Source: Algoriphagus ornithinivorans
GTDB taxonomy: Bacteria; Bacteroidota; Bacteroidia; Cytophagales; Cyclobacteriaceae
Length of the DNA stretch: 64,000 nucleotides
Direction of reading: 5' to 3'
Assembly (NCBI RefSeq): GCF_900115305.1
Contig: NZ_FOVW01000001.1
Location: forward strand, 434,001-498,000
Shown: in pieces, positions 9,355-17,746 of the stretch
Layout: each line of letters starts with the position of its first letter
Numbering within the stretch: the first letter of the stretch is position 1
Made by a program: the position numbers and the translations under genes
Notes under the pieces: model-generated
What the model saw: only the letters and a program-made list of their open reading frames with translations
What the model was told of the DNA's origin: nothing
Database searches by the model: none

Positions 9355-10150
9355 ATGGATTGAGAAGTAATTTTCTTCCGTCGGAGAGCTGAGCAAAGGC
9401 ATCTACTTTGCAACTGTCTTTTGCCACATATTCCAAAGAGTGAAGAACTGATTTGCCGGGTTCTCTACTGATTCTCCAAGATTCTTTTCCAGCACGGGGA
9501 TAAACTTTTCCTGACCTGATACAGGTCGCTTCCAATTTTCTAGGAGAATCCACAAACAGTTGGATAGATCGACCTACGGGGTTTATTCCTGTAACTTCCC
9601 CCGTACTATTGATGGTATTGATTCCAAAAAGTGTCCTTGAAATTTGATGAGTTAAGTTTCCATTGATGGTTGTTCCTGCTTCATTTTTTGAAATAATTCT
9701 GAGACCTTCAAAGGATTCTTGAATTTCTATTAAACTTTTGGGAGTAAAGGTCCTGATTCCCTGAATTTTAAACTCTCCAAACTGATAATCCTGATAAGTT
9801 AGTGTCCAGCTTGAGCTAGGTGAATTGAGTCCGTATTGAAGAATGATTTTCCCTTTTCGCTCTACTTGATTTTTGATTTCACAAGCGACTTTTGTGTCGA
9901 AGTTGAGGGTAACAGTTCTGGTGGATTCAGTGAAAGTAACTGTTGGACACCCTGGAATAATCGTATTGGGAGACTGGTAATCTCCATATCGCAGGATAGC
10001 AAAAAAAAGAGACTCGCTGATATTGAGGGAATTATCTAGTAATTGCCTCGCTTCCACTGGAAGATTGGTTTGGATAGTTCTATCCACATCATCCTGACAG
10101 GAGCTTAATCCAATACTTGCAAATAACGCCCAGAAAAGAATTCGTTTCAT
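9353..10150 (-). CDS. lipoprotein of unknown function
   Basis: 265 aa. The N-terminus is a lipoprotein signal with lipobox LSSC and Cys at about residue 18, followed by QDDVD. The remainder is strand-rich with no catalytic motif; segments such as TVTLNFDTKVACEI and VERKGKIILQYG suggest a beta-sandwich or lipocalin-like surface protein. The gene stands alone, convergent with ahcY, and its 3' end touches the ahcY terminator. No family recognised. Confidence 0.78.
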   Translation of the reverse strand: MKRILFWALFASIGLSSCQDDVDRTIQTNLPVEARQLLDNSLNISESLFFAILRYGDYQSPNTIIPGCPTVTFTESTRTVTLNFDTKVACEIKNQVERKGKIILQYGLNSPSSSWTLTYQDYQFGEFKIQGIRTFTPKSLIEIQESFEGLRIISKNEAGTTINGNLTHQISRTLFGINTINSTGEVTGINPVGRSIQLFVDSPRKLEATCIRSGKVYPRAGKESWRISREPGKSVLHSLEYVAKDSCKVDAFAQLSDGRKLLLNP

Positions 10151-10290
10151 CAGTTTATTATTTGTTTTTAAGCTTTAGCCTATTTTCATAGCTTGAGATA
10201 CTTTCTGATTCTTAAACTAGAAAATGATCAAAGGCTCAGTCAAACTTTTTAAATCATCTTAAAATTTAATTCGCATCGGCCTTAATATTC

Positions 10291-10321
10291 TTTCAATTAC
10301 CAGGCCGAGTCTTTATCTTGG
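10291..10321 (+). promoter_or_regulatory. candidate promoter of the SDR gene
   Basis: TTTC (10291-10294), 19 bp, then TATCTTGG (10314-10321): one mismatch in each box relative to TTTG-N19-TAnnTTTG. A possible TTG start at 10318 lies inside the -7 box, which favours the ATG at 10345. Confidence 0.4.
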
Positions 10322-10344
10322 AGAAAGATAAATCCAAAATTTCT

Positions 10345-11217
10345 ATGATTTTAAACGAAGGCATGCTCAAGGAAGGGGCATTAAAAGGTAAAAATATTTT
10401 GATCACAGGAGGGGGTACCGGATTGGGACGCTCTATGGGTGAGTATTTTTTGGAACTAGGAGCAAATCTCATTATCACCTCAAGAAAACTGGATGTTTTA
10501 AATGCAACAGCTGAGGAGATGATGAAGGAGAAAGGAGGGAAGGTTCTTCCGCTAGCCTGTGACGTCAGGGAAATTGATCAGGTGGAGAAAATGTGGGAAG
10601 ATGCTACCAAAGAGTTTGGGCAAATCCATGTAGTATTAAATAATGCCGCGGGTAATTTTATCAGTCCAACGGAGCGGCTTTCCACCAATGCTTTCAATAC
10701 GGTTTTGGATATAGTTCTTAAAGGTACATCACAAGTCACTTTAACTGCAGGAAAGGACTGGATCGCCAAAAAGCAGAATGGAACATTTTTGAATATTGTA
10801 ACCACCTATGCATGGACTGGATCAGGTTACGTGGTGCCTTCAGCAGCTGCCAAAGCCGGAGTATTGGCTATGACAAGGTCTTTGGCCGTAGAGTGGGCCA
10901 AGTATGGAATCAGATCCAATGCTATTGCCCCGGGACCATTTCCTACAGAGGGTGCATGGAGTAGACTTCTTCCAGGGGATTTGGTGAAAAAGTTTGATCC
11001 TGCCAAGAAAGTGCCGGTGGGAAGAGTTGGAGAACATCAGGAACTGGCAAATTTGGCTGCTTATCTAGTTTCAGATTTTAGCTCCTTTGTCAATGGAGAA
11101 GTAATGACCATAGATGGTGGAGAATGGTTGAAAGGAGCTGGAGAATTTAATAATCTGGATCAGATTCCTCAAGAAATGTGGGATATGCTTGAAGCGAGTA
11201 GAGGAAAAAAAGCATGA
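10345..11217 (+). CDS. SDR-family oxidoreductase, 2,4-dienoyl-CoA reductase-like
   Basis: 290 aa from the ATG at 10345; an in-frame TTG at 10318 and an ATG at 10360 are alternatives. The Rossmann NADP motif TGGGTGLGRSM is followed by NNAAGNFISPTERLS, close to eukaryotic-type 2,4-dienoyl-CoA reductase (DECR). The usual SDR YxxxK dyad is altered: the Lys is present (PSAAAKAG) but the Tyr four residues earlier is Ser. DECR enzymes also lack that Tyr, which supports this subfamily over generic SDRs. Probable role: NADPH-dependent reduction of dienoyl-CoA in unsaturated fatty-acid degradation. Single gene. Confidence 0.85.
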   Translation: MILNEGMLKEGALKGKNILITGGGTGLGRSMGEYFLELGANLIITSRKLDVLNATAEEMMKEKGGKVLPLACDVREIDQVEKMWEDATKEFGQIHVVLNNAAGNFISPTERLSTNAFNTVLDIVLKGTSQVTLTAGKDWIAKKQNGTFLNIVTTYAWTGSGYVVPSAAAKAGVLAMTRSLAVEWAKYGIRSNAIAPGPFPTEGAWSRLLPGDLVKKFDPAKKVPVGRVGEHQELANLAAYLVSDFSSFVNGEVMTIDGGEWLKGAGEFNNLDQIPQEMWDMLEASRGKKA

Positions 11218-11238
11218 GCCCCAAAGTGATTTGGGGCT
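11217..11238 (+). terminator. hairpin after the SDR gene, weak terminator
   Basis: A 9-bp stem AGCCCCAAA / TTTGGGGCT with a GTGA loop starts on the last base of the stop codon. No T tract follows. It is a close relative of the ahcY terminator. Confidence 0.5.
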
Positions 11239-11269
11239 ACCTCAAAGCAAAATGGAAAATAAGGAATCT

Positions 11270-12337
11270 CTAATCCAAGTCTAAAGAGGAAGAGATTCCC
11301 TCTTTTTCAAATGTTTTGTTTTGATTGACGGACTCTTTGATACTTTTCTTTAATGCTTGATCGAGCTTCTGAGTCTCTTTCTTGATGATTTCGACAATTC
11401 TTTTGGACTCAATGGATTGTTGCTCTATGTCCAACACATCTAATAGCCCCATGATGTTGGCCACTTTAGCTCTTAGGGTGTGAGATTGCTGAAATGCCAA
11501 GTCCTTGAGGAAATAATGGTGCTCTTTTAACCAAAGCTCTTGCTTTTTCTTTTCTGTAATATCCAAAATTACTCCCTGAACTTTCTTAGGAAGATGCTCT
11601 TTGGTCCACTGAATAGTCCGACCAAAAGCCATGATCCAGATAGTTTGATTTCTTTTGGAAATCAACCTGAATTCCCGTTTGAAAGGGATGTTACCAAAAC
11701 TTTTGAAATGCTTGGTTAAATCAATGGTTAACTGTTTGAAATCTTCCGGATGAATGTGTTTTTCCCATGAGATTTTTTCAGATGACAAAATTTCTTCTTC
11801 TGAATATCCCAGCGTTTGAGCTAGTCCTGAAGAGATGGTATTTGATTTTTCAAAAGGGTTGAACTCCCAAAATCCCAATAGTCTATCTTCAAGGATAGTA
11901 TCCATGATTTCATTGGCGGAGTCCTCACTGTCCATGAAATCACCCAAACCGATGTTATATGGTTTTTGAGTTTCAATTGGATGCCCTATTCCAAGACAGG
12001 TTCCTATCTCTGAGCTTAAAAAGAAAAATTCCCATTTGGTCTTAATTAAATTCCCTGATGGGTAAGAGATTTTCTGAAGATCCACCACAAAAGATTGATG
12101 GTGGTTTTGCCATGCTTTTAAGCGGTTATTTTCATATTTTACCCAATCAGAAGAAAGAAAGCAGTCTGCAAATTGAATGGGTCTGTCTTTTTTCTCGAAA
12201 AGCGATGGGGTAGGTCCCAGTCCTGAATCTGAATTCAATACAATCCCATTTTTATCCAAGGTTACTTGCATCAAGTAATCTGACCTTATGGCAAATTGAG
12301 CCAAGTAGTGGATGGATTTGGGGTGATTCATTTTCAA
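11270..12337 (-). CDS. PAS-domain protein with a histidine-kinase dimerisation helix but no ATPase domain
   Basis: 355 aa, no membrane segment. A first PAS-like region spans about 15-115. A clearer PAS_3-type domain spans about 150-262 (GYSEEEI, HPEDF, the PAC end VILDITEKKK). A coiled helix with the H-box-like motif FQQSHTLRAKVANIMGL follows, with the candidate His at 286. In typical Bacteroidota PAS kinases this His would be followed by an ATPase domain of about 150 residues; here only about 45 polar residues remain before the stop. The reading frame is otherwise intact. It may dimerise with, or accept phosphate from, another kinase, or be a sensor remnant. Confidence 0.8.
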   Translation of the reverse strand: MKMNHPKSIHYLAQFAIRSDYLMQVTLDKNGIVLNSDSGLGPTPSLFEKKDRPIQFADCFLSSDWVKYENNRLKAWQNHHQSFVVDLQKISYPSGNLIKTKWEFFFLSSEIGTCLGIGHPIETQKPYNIGLGDFMDSEDSANEIMDTILEDRLLGFWEFNPFEKSNTISSGLAQTLGYSEEEILSSEKISWEKHIHPEDFKQLTIDLTKHFKSFGNIPFKREFRLISKRNQTIWIMAFGRTIQWTKEHLPKKVQGVILDITEKKKQELWLKEHHYFLKDLAFQQSHTLRAKVANIMGLLDVLDIEQQSIESKRIVEIIKKETQKLDQALKKSIKESVNQNKTFEKEGISSSLDLD

Positions 12338-12402
12338 AAATACATAAAAAACAAATCAAATTACATAAAATATATTATAAAATACATTAAAAAGTATATG
12401 AA

Positions 12403-13011
12403 ATGAATAATTCTGCAATGAATTTAAATAGAACTGAGTTTGGAGATCCTCAAAACAGCGGAAATGTGATTTCCGAAAATGAGGCATTTGAACTTTTGCA
12501 TGCATGGGTAGAAAATGAAAAACTAATTGCTCATATGAGGCAGGTAGGACATTTGATGCGCTCTTATGCAAAAGAAAAAGCCTATTCAGAGGATGTTCAG
12601 CATAAATGGTTTTTGGCTGGATTACTCCATGATGCGGACTGGGAAAAGTGGCCCGAAACGCATTGTAATAAGATTGTGGAGGAATTAGAGGATAGAAATA
12701 TTGATCCTGAAATCATCAGAGCTATTGCATCCCATGGTCCTAAATACTTTGGTGTAGATCCAAAAACAGAAATGGATAAAATGCTCTATGCCTTTGATGA
12801 ATTGAGTGGTTTGATTCATGCTTACTCCCTGATGAGACCCAATGGCTATGAAGGAATGGAAGTCAAAGGAGTGAAAAAGCGACTCAAGGATAAAACTTTC
12901 GCAGCACAGGTAAGTAGAGAAGATATTGCTGATGCTTGTGAGCGAGCTGAGATTTCATTGGATGATTTAATCCAATTTATTGTAAGGCATCAAATTGATG
13001 CTCTTTCTTAA
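12403..13011 (+). CDS. HD-domain protein, probable metal-dependent phosphohydrolase
   Basis: 202 aa. The HD-type core is visible as MRQVGHLMRSYA, then AGLLHDADWEKWPETH with the HD pair at about residues 75-76, then IRAIASHGPKYFG and the downstream Asp in YAFDELSGLIHAY. This spacing fits the compact HD family that includes HDIG-type nucleotidases. Substrate not predictable. The promoter region (12338-12402) shared with the divergent PAS protein is extremely A/T-rich. Followed by a bidirectional terminator. Confidence 0.85.
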   Translation: MNNSAMNLNRTEFGDPQNSGNVISENEAFELLHAWVENEKLIAHMRQVGHLMRSYAKEKAYSEDVQHKWFLAGLLHDADWEKWPETHCNKIVEELEDRNIDPEIIRAIASHGPKYFGVDPKTEMDKMLYAFDELSGLIHAYSLMRPNGYEGMEVKGVKKRLKDKTFAAQVSREDIADACERAEISLDDLIQFIVRHQIDALS

Positions 13012-13021
13012 ATAAAAAAAT

Positions 13022-13052
13022 AAATCCCCCAGAGGCAGGCTTTGGGGGATTT
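13022..13052. terminator. bidirectional rho-independent terminator
   Basis: AAATCCCCC and GGGGGATTT form the stem, with internal pairing in the loop arm (AGAG/CTTT). It separates the convergent HD and DUF4494 genes. Confidence 0.8.
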
Positions 13053-13064
13053 GTAAGAGAGTTT

Positions 13065-13559
13065 TTAATCTTCTTCCTCAGCTTCTTGTTCCAGAGGTTT
13101 GAAATTTCCCGGAGGCAAAGCCAGTTCCTCATCTTTTTCGTAAGGGAAGACTTCTACAATTGGGCTTTCAGTGATGTCAGGCACTCGGAAACTTACCAGC
13201 ATATTGCTGAGACTTTCCTGAATTCTATCGAATGCTTGTTTGACATCTTCGGCAGTGACTATCATGTATTGTGTCACCTTTTTTTCTTTGCCACTTTCTC
13301 CATCTGCTACCAAGTAGGTGATTTTGCATTTGTGCCATAGATCTGCATCCTCGTAGAAGAACACATCCACTATATTACTCTTGCTAATTCCAGTCACCTG
13401 AAAGTCTCCACGAATCTGAGAGCCAAGTCTATCGTATAAAATTGCTTCAGCTTCAGTAAAAGACACTGCATCTACCAAGTACTGCTCGGATATATTTTTG
13501 AGCAAGCCCTGCTCATTTTCTTTTGCATATTTTACTTTGCACAAAAACCAAGTTCTCAT
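13065..13559 (-). CDS. DUF4494-family protein
   Basis: 164 aa, soluble. The start MRTWFLCKVKYAK, the middle VDAVSFTEAEAILYDRL and KSNIVDVFFYEDADLWHKC identify DUF4494, a family restricted to Bacteroidota as far as I know and without a known function. The two halves look like a repeated alpha-beta unit (SFTEAEA... and TAEDVKQAFDRI...), suggesting an internal duplication. The C-terminus is acidic. No operon partner. Confidence 0.88.
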   Translation of the reverse strand: MRTWFLCKVKYAKENEQGLLKNISEQYLVDAVSFTEAEAILYDRLGSQIRGDFQVTGISKSNIVDVFFYEDADLWHKCKITYLVADGESGKEKKVTQYMIVTAEDVKQAFDRIQESLSNMLVSFRVPDITESPIVEVFPYEKDEELALPPGNFKPLEQEAEEED

Positions 13560-13726
13560 ATCATTCTAATTTGAGCCTGAAGGTAAAAGTTATAGATCGA
13601 AAGGCCATATTCGGAAAGGAGAAAATAAATGGCTTTGAGAAAGTAGAATTTTAATACATTGATATTCAATAGGCTGAGTTTTAATTTTTTTCCCTTTTAA
13701 GAAAAAACGTATCTTTTATCAGTCAT

Positions 13727-15982
13727 ATGAAAGATAAATTCTGGAATAGTCTTCCCATCCAACTTTTCTTGTTGCACCTCAAGAAAAATCTGGCCTTAAT
13801 CCTGGTTTGGGTCCTGCTATTGGCAATTACCTTTGAAGGTTTTGGAGTGGTATTGGGTATCCCGTTTTTATTCTTGGATCCAGAATACTTGCATGAGGTT
13901 TCTTGGTTGAGCTTTATGTTGATGGGGATTGGATTTGCAGTCTTTACCATGGCCTATCACATGACAACATATATTATTGATAGCCGGGAGTTTCCTTTTT
14001 TAGCAGTTATCAATAAGCCTTTTATTCATTTCTGCGTCAATAATTCCATTGTTCCCACCATTTTCTATGCCTGCTATTGCTTTAGGTTTGTGGAGTTCCA
14101 ACTTCAGAATAATCTTCAAACAGAATGGCAGGTTGCCGGGTATTTTGGTGGTTTTACCTTAGGAAGTATCCTTTCCTATAGTTTGATTTTCGGATACATT
14201 GCCTTTACCAATAAAGATTTTTTTATTCTGTTCGCCGGTTCAGTGGATAAGCGCTTGAGAAAGGTAAGACTTACCCGTGCAAATGTCCTGAGTAGATATA
14301 AAGACCTTAAATCCAAAAAAGGTCAAGTACACTATTATCTCAATCTCAAATTAAGACTGGTTCCTGTACGACCGGATATTGCAAGGTTTGAAAGTGGGAA
14401 ATTACTAAGGGTATTTGATCAGAATCATCTCAATCTATTTCTGATTCAGATTTTTCTAATAATCTTCGTTTTATTCTTAGGCTTTTTCAAAGAAGAACCC
14501 ATACTTCAATTACCTGCAGCCACGTCAGCAACTTTGTTACTTGCAATTTTGGTGATGTTGGTAGGAGCGGTCAGTTTTTGGCTGAGGAGTTGGGCTACAG
14601 TAATTGTTTTTTCAGTTATTTTATTAGTCAATTATTTCTCAAACTTTCCTTTCCTAAATCGACCTCATGAAGCTTTTGGGATGAATTATCAGACAGAAAA
14701 AGCTTCCTACACGCTGGATAAACTCAATGAAATCCTGCATCCAGACACGGTTCTAAAAGATAGGCTTAACACAGAAAAAATCCTTGATAATTGGAAAGGA
14801 AAACTAGTAGAAGAAAAACCAAAAATGGTTTTGATTGCTGCTAGCGGTGGAGGTCAGCGAGCTGCACTTTGGACATTATCAGTCTTGCAAAATTTATATG
14901 CTATCAATGATGGTGAAGTAATTAAACATACAGAGTTATTCACAGGTGCTTCTGGCGGGGTTCTAGGAGAGGCTTTTTTCAGAGAAATTTACCTCAGGTC
15001 CTTGGACGATCCTTCCGTCAACCCCACAGATTCTTTGTATCTGGATCAAATGTCAGCTGATAACCTCAACCCAATTATCTTTTCCTTACTAGTCAATGAT
15101 CTTTTGATCAGAAATCAATATTTCAAATATAATGATAGGCGTTATCTGAAGGATAGGGGGTATGCTTTTGAAAATCAGTTGAATATCAATACTGATGGCA
15201 TCATGGATAAACCGCTGCATGCCTATAAGGAACCCGAAGAAAGTGGAAAAATCCCTCTCTTACCAGTCACTTCCCTGATTACCAATGATGGAAGAAAGCT
15301 AGTTATTTCTCCTCATTCCATGTCTTATTTGGGTACTTCCATGATGGGCAAGTTGGGTTTGGATGAGAAAAAACAAAGCATAGATTTCTTGCGATTTTTC
15401 AGAGAGCAGGATGCAGAAGACATACGCTTTCTTTCTGCATTGAGAATGAGCGCTACCTTTCCCTTTATTACTCCCAATGTGCAATTGCCTTCTGAGCCTG
15501 TTATGGAGACAATGGATACAGGATTATCAGATAACTTTGGGGTTCAGGATGCCTTGAGATTTACTTATGTTTTTCAAAAATGGATTGCTGAAAATACCTC
15601 TGGTGTAGTATTGATTACAATCAGGGATTCAGAAAAATCAACCGAGATTCCAGAAAGTCCTGTCCCTCGAATTTTTGAGAAGGTATTTAACCCATTGAAA
15701 AATATTTACTCCAACTGGGACAATGTTCAAACCATTCAAAATGAGGTTCTATTCAATTATATGGCAGAGTCTATGACTTTTCCATTGGAAAAAATTGAGT
15801 TTGAATATGCCCCGGAATTGGTTCAGGCCGAAGAACTCACAGGCAGTCAACAAACCATGCAAAGGGCTTCCCTGAACTGGAGACTAACTGCGAGAGAGAA
15901 GCAATCCATTTTGTTAAGTATTTACTCTCCAAAAAATCAGAATTCACTTCAGCGTGTCAGTGAGATTTTCTCTAAAAAATAA
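13727..15982 (+). CDS. membrane-anchored patatin-like phospholipase
   Basis: 751 aa. The first half has about seven to eight hydrophobic segments (roughly 15-40, 55-75, 95-115, 135-160, 235-255, 265-310), so it sits in the inner membrane. From about residue 365 a patatin hydrolase follows. The Gly-rich oxyanion segment is AASGGGQRAALW, the nucleophile motif is TGASGG (Ser near 408), and the dyad Asp in DTGLSDNFG is near 597. Patatins hydrolyse acyl esters of phospholipids and glycolipids. Single gene, preceded by 167 bp without an obvious consensus promoter (a TATCTTTT box lies just upstream). Confidence 0.87.
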   Translation: MKDKFWNSLPIQLFLLHLKKNLALILVWVLLLAITFEGFGVVLGIPFLFLDPEYLHEVSWLSFMLMGIGFAVFTMAYHMTTYIIDSREFPFLAVINKPFIHFCVNNSIVPTIFYACYCFRFVEFQLQNNLQTEWQVAGYFGGFTLGSILSYSLIFGYIAFTNKDFFILFAGSVDKRLRKVRLTRANVLSRYKDLKSKKGQVHYYLNLKLRLVPVRPDIARFESGKLLRVFDQNHLNLFLIQIFLIIFVLFLGFFKEEPILQLPAATSATLLLAILVMLVGAVSFWLRSWATVIVFSVILLVNYFSNFPFLNRPHEAFGMNYQTEKASYTLDKLNEILHPDTVLKDRLNTEKILDNWKGKLVEEKPKMVLIAASGGGQRAALWTLSVLQNLYAINDGEVIKHTELFTGASGGVLGEAFFREIYLRSLDDPSVNPTDSLYLDQMSADNLNPIIFSLLVNDLLIRNQYFKYNDRRYLKDRGYAFENQLNINTDGIMDKPLHAYKEPEESGKIPLLPVTSLITNDGRKLVISPHSMSYLGTSMMGKLGLDEKKQSIDFLRFFREQDAEDIRFLSALRMSATFPFITPNVQLPSEPVMETMDTGLSDNFGVQDALRFTYVFQKWIAENTSGVVLITIRDSEKSTEIPESPVPRIFEKVFNPLKNIYSNWDNVQTIQNEVLFNYMAESMTFPLEKIEFEYAPELVQAEELTGSQQTMQRASLNWRLTAREKQSILLSIYSPKNQNSLQRVSEIFSKK

Positions 15983-16006
15983 AAAGGAGTTTTTAGCTCC
16001 TTTTTT
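15981..16006 (+). terminator. rho-independent terminator of the patatin gene
   Basis: AAAAAGGAG / CTCCTTTTTT stem with a short T-rich loop, overlapping the stop codon. T run on the plus strand. Confidence 0.75.
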
Positions 16007-16015
16007 GCTTTCAAA

Positions 16016-16495
16016 TCAATAGGCTAAGCCTAATTTTTTATAAATAAAATGCATTAACCAAGCGGGGCCTATCATTAGAAATTGAACATCTTTCAGAAAA
16101 GATGGCTTTTTTCCTTCTACTTTATGTCCATAAAACTGAAAAATCCAGGCGATAACGAATATACCCAAACTGATCATCCAGAGCTTGCCGGGGAATAAGA
16201 TGTCTAGAAAGTTGGCCAAAGCCAGGCACAGAGCCGAGAAAAATAACATTCCTAATGATAGTGGTGCTGATAGTGTTACATAATAAACCAATACCAAGAA
16301 AAGGATAATGGTTGCCCAATTAGCAAAATTTCCCAATAATGGAAGGTACTCGGGAAGGGGACCCTCAGGTATGCTGAAAATCAACCCAACTATGCTGAAA
16401 AATATAGCCGGAACACAAATCCAGTGAATTAATTTATTGGTAGGATTCTGATGGCTAAGGCCATATTCATGCAGGAGTTCATCAATTTTTCTCAT
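16016..16495 (-). CDS. DUF962/Mpo1-like membrane protein
   Basis: 159 aa with four hydrophobic helices. The opening YGLSHQNPTNKLIHWICVP and the closing FYGHKVEGKKP plus GPAWLMHF are the conserved His-containing blocks of the DUF962 (YGL010w/Mpo1) family. Yeast Mpo1 is an Fe(II)-dependent dioxygenase in alpha-oxidation of 2-hydroxy fatty acids, and the conserved histidines are its metal ligands. The bacterial substrate is unknown. Convergent with the patatin gene; both act on or in membranes, but no functional link is shown. Confidence 0.87.
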   Translation of the reverse strand: MRKIDELLHEYGLSHQNPTNKLIHWICVPAIFFSIVGLIFSIPEGPLPEYLPLLGNFANWATIILFLVLVYYVTLSAPLSLGMLFFSALCLALANFLDILFPGKLWMISLGIFVIAWIFQFYGHKVEGKKPSFLKDVQFLMIGPAWLMHFIYKKLGLAY

Positions 16496-16570
16496 AGCTA
16501 TTTGGGTTTTTCCTCATCTTTGATTTTAAATTACAAATTCTCTATTTCAAAATTTATAAACTGAACCAAA

Positions 16571-17701
16571 ATGTTTAGCTATTGGGAGTCAAAAAACTTT
16601 TTTAATCATGATCTGATTGTGGTGGGGGCAGGATTTGTGGGCCTTTCTACTGCTATTCATTTCAAGCGTAAAAATCCGAAAGCCAGTGTTTTGATTTTGG
16701 AAAGAGGAATTTTTCCAGTTGGAGCCAGTACCAAAAATGCTGGTTTTGCATGTTTTGGGTCCCTAACAGAAATATTGGATGATTTTTGGAGTATGACCCA
16801 AGATGAGGTGGTGGAGTTGGTGAATAGAAGATATAAAGGACTTCAAAAGATCAGGAAAGAATTTGGGGATAAGGCCTTGGCGTATAAGCATAATGGAGGT
16901 TTTGAACTAATAGAAGAGGATCAGCTTGGGGCAGTTGAACAGATTCCTGAAATCAATCAACTTCTAGAAAAAAGCTTTGGAGGAAAAGTTTTCTCCAAGG
17001 TCAAGAAGTTTGAGAAAATGGGTTTCTCAGATAAAATCAAGATGGTGGTGAAAAATAAATTCGAAGGTGAGTTGGATCCTGCCAAATATCTGAGTTGCCT
17101 TTGGAACTTAGCTGGTGAATTGGGAGTCAAAATCGTAACTGGAGTAGAGGTACTGGAAATTGAAAAAGACACAGGAAGAATATTGGCTACCGATAAGTCT
17201 GAAAATCCATTTTTTGAATTTTTCGGAGGTCAGGTTGCTATTTGCTCCAATGCATTTACCAAAAAAATCTGGAAAGAGTCTGAAATGGAACCTGGAAGAG
17301 GCTTGGTGATGGTTTCTAAACCTTTAGAGTTTGAAATTCCTTGGAAGGGATGTTTTCATTTGGACAAGGGTTACGTGTATTTTAGGGCAGTAGATAGAAG
17401 ACTCTTGCTGGGAGGCGCCAGAAATGTAGATTTTGAAGGAGAAAAAACAACCGAAAATAAAGTAAATCCCAAAATCAAGCAGCATTTGATAAAATTGGCA
17501 GAAGAGGTGATTTTTCCTGGAAAAACTATTGAATGGGATAGAGAATGGACAGGAATCATGGCTTTTGGAGCCAAAAAGTCTCCATTGATACAGCAAGTAG
17601 GACTTAAAACAGCAGCCGGGGTAAGACTTGGAGGAATGGGAGTAGCCTTAGGATGGCAGGCAGGAAAAGAACTTAGCGACCTTTTGAGAAAAGGGAATTG
17701 A
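16571..17701 (+). CDS. FAD-dependent oxidoreductase (DAO family)
   Basis: 376 aa. The N-terminal dinucleotide-binding motif is VVGAGFVGLSTAIHF, with the acidic strand end LILERG. The substrate-domain features FGDKALAYKHNGGFEL and the C-terminal FAD contact LGGMGVALGWQAGKELSDLL are typical of D-amino-acid oxidase/glycine-oxidase-like flavoproteins. The region STKNAGFACFGS is the usual segment after the FAD adenine site. Substrate unassigned. Upstream of nhaC with a 45-bp gap, possibly co-transcribed. Confidence 0.85.
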   Translation: MFSYWESKNFFNHDLIVVGAGFVGLSTAIHFKRKNPKASVLILERGIFPVGASTKNAGFACFGSLTEILDDFWSMTQDEVVELVNRRYKGLQKIRKEFGDKALAYKHNGGFELIEEDQLGAVEQIPEINQLLEKSFGGKVFSKVKKFEKMGFSDKIKMVVKNKFEGELDPAKYLSCLWNLAGELGVKIVTGVEVLEIEKDTGRILATDKSENPFFEFFGGQVAICSNAFTKKIWKESEMEPGRGLVMVSKPLEFEIPWKGCFHLDKGYVYFRAVDRRLLLGGARNVDFEGEKTTENKVNPKIKQHLIKLAEEVIFPGKTIEWDREWTGIMAFGAKKSPLIQQVGLKTAAGVRLGGMGVALGWQAGKELSDLLRKGN

Positions 17702-17746
17702 TTTTTTTTGGTTAGATTCAAGACTTCAATCACCAATTACTGATTA

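Noticed and set aside
17371..17736. 121-codon minus-strand frame over the FAD oxidase
   Set aside because: Antisense to conserved flavin-binding sequence and without family similarity that I can see.
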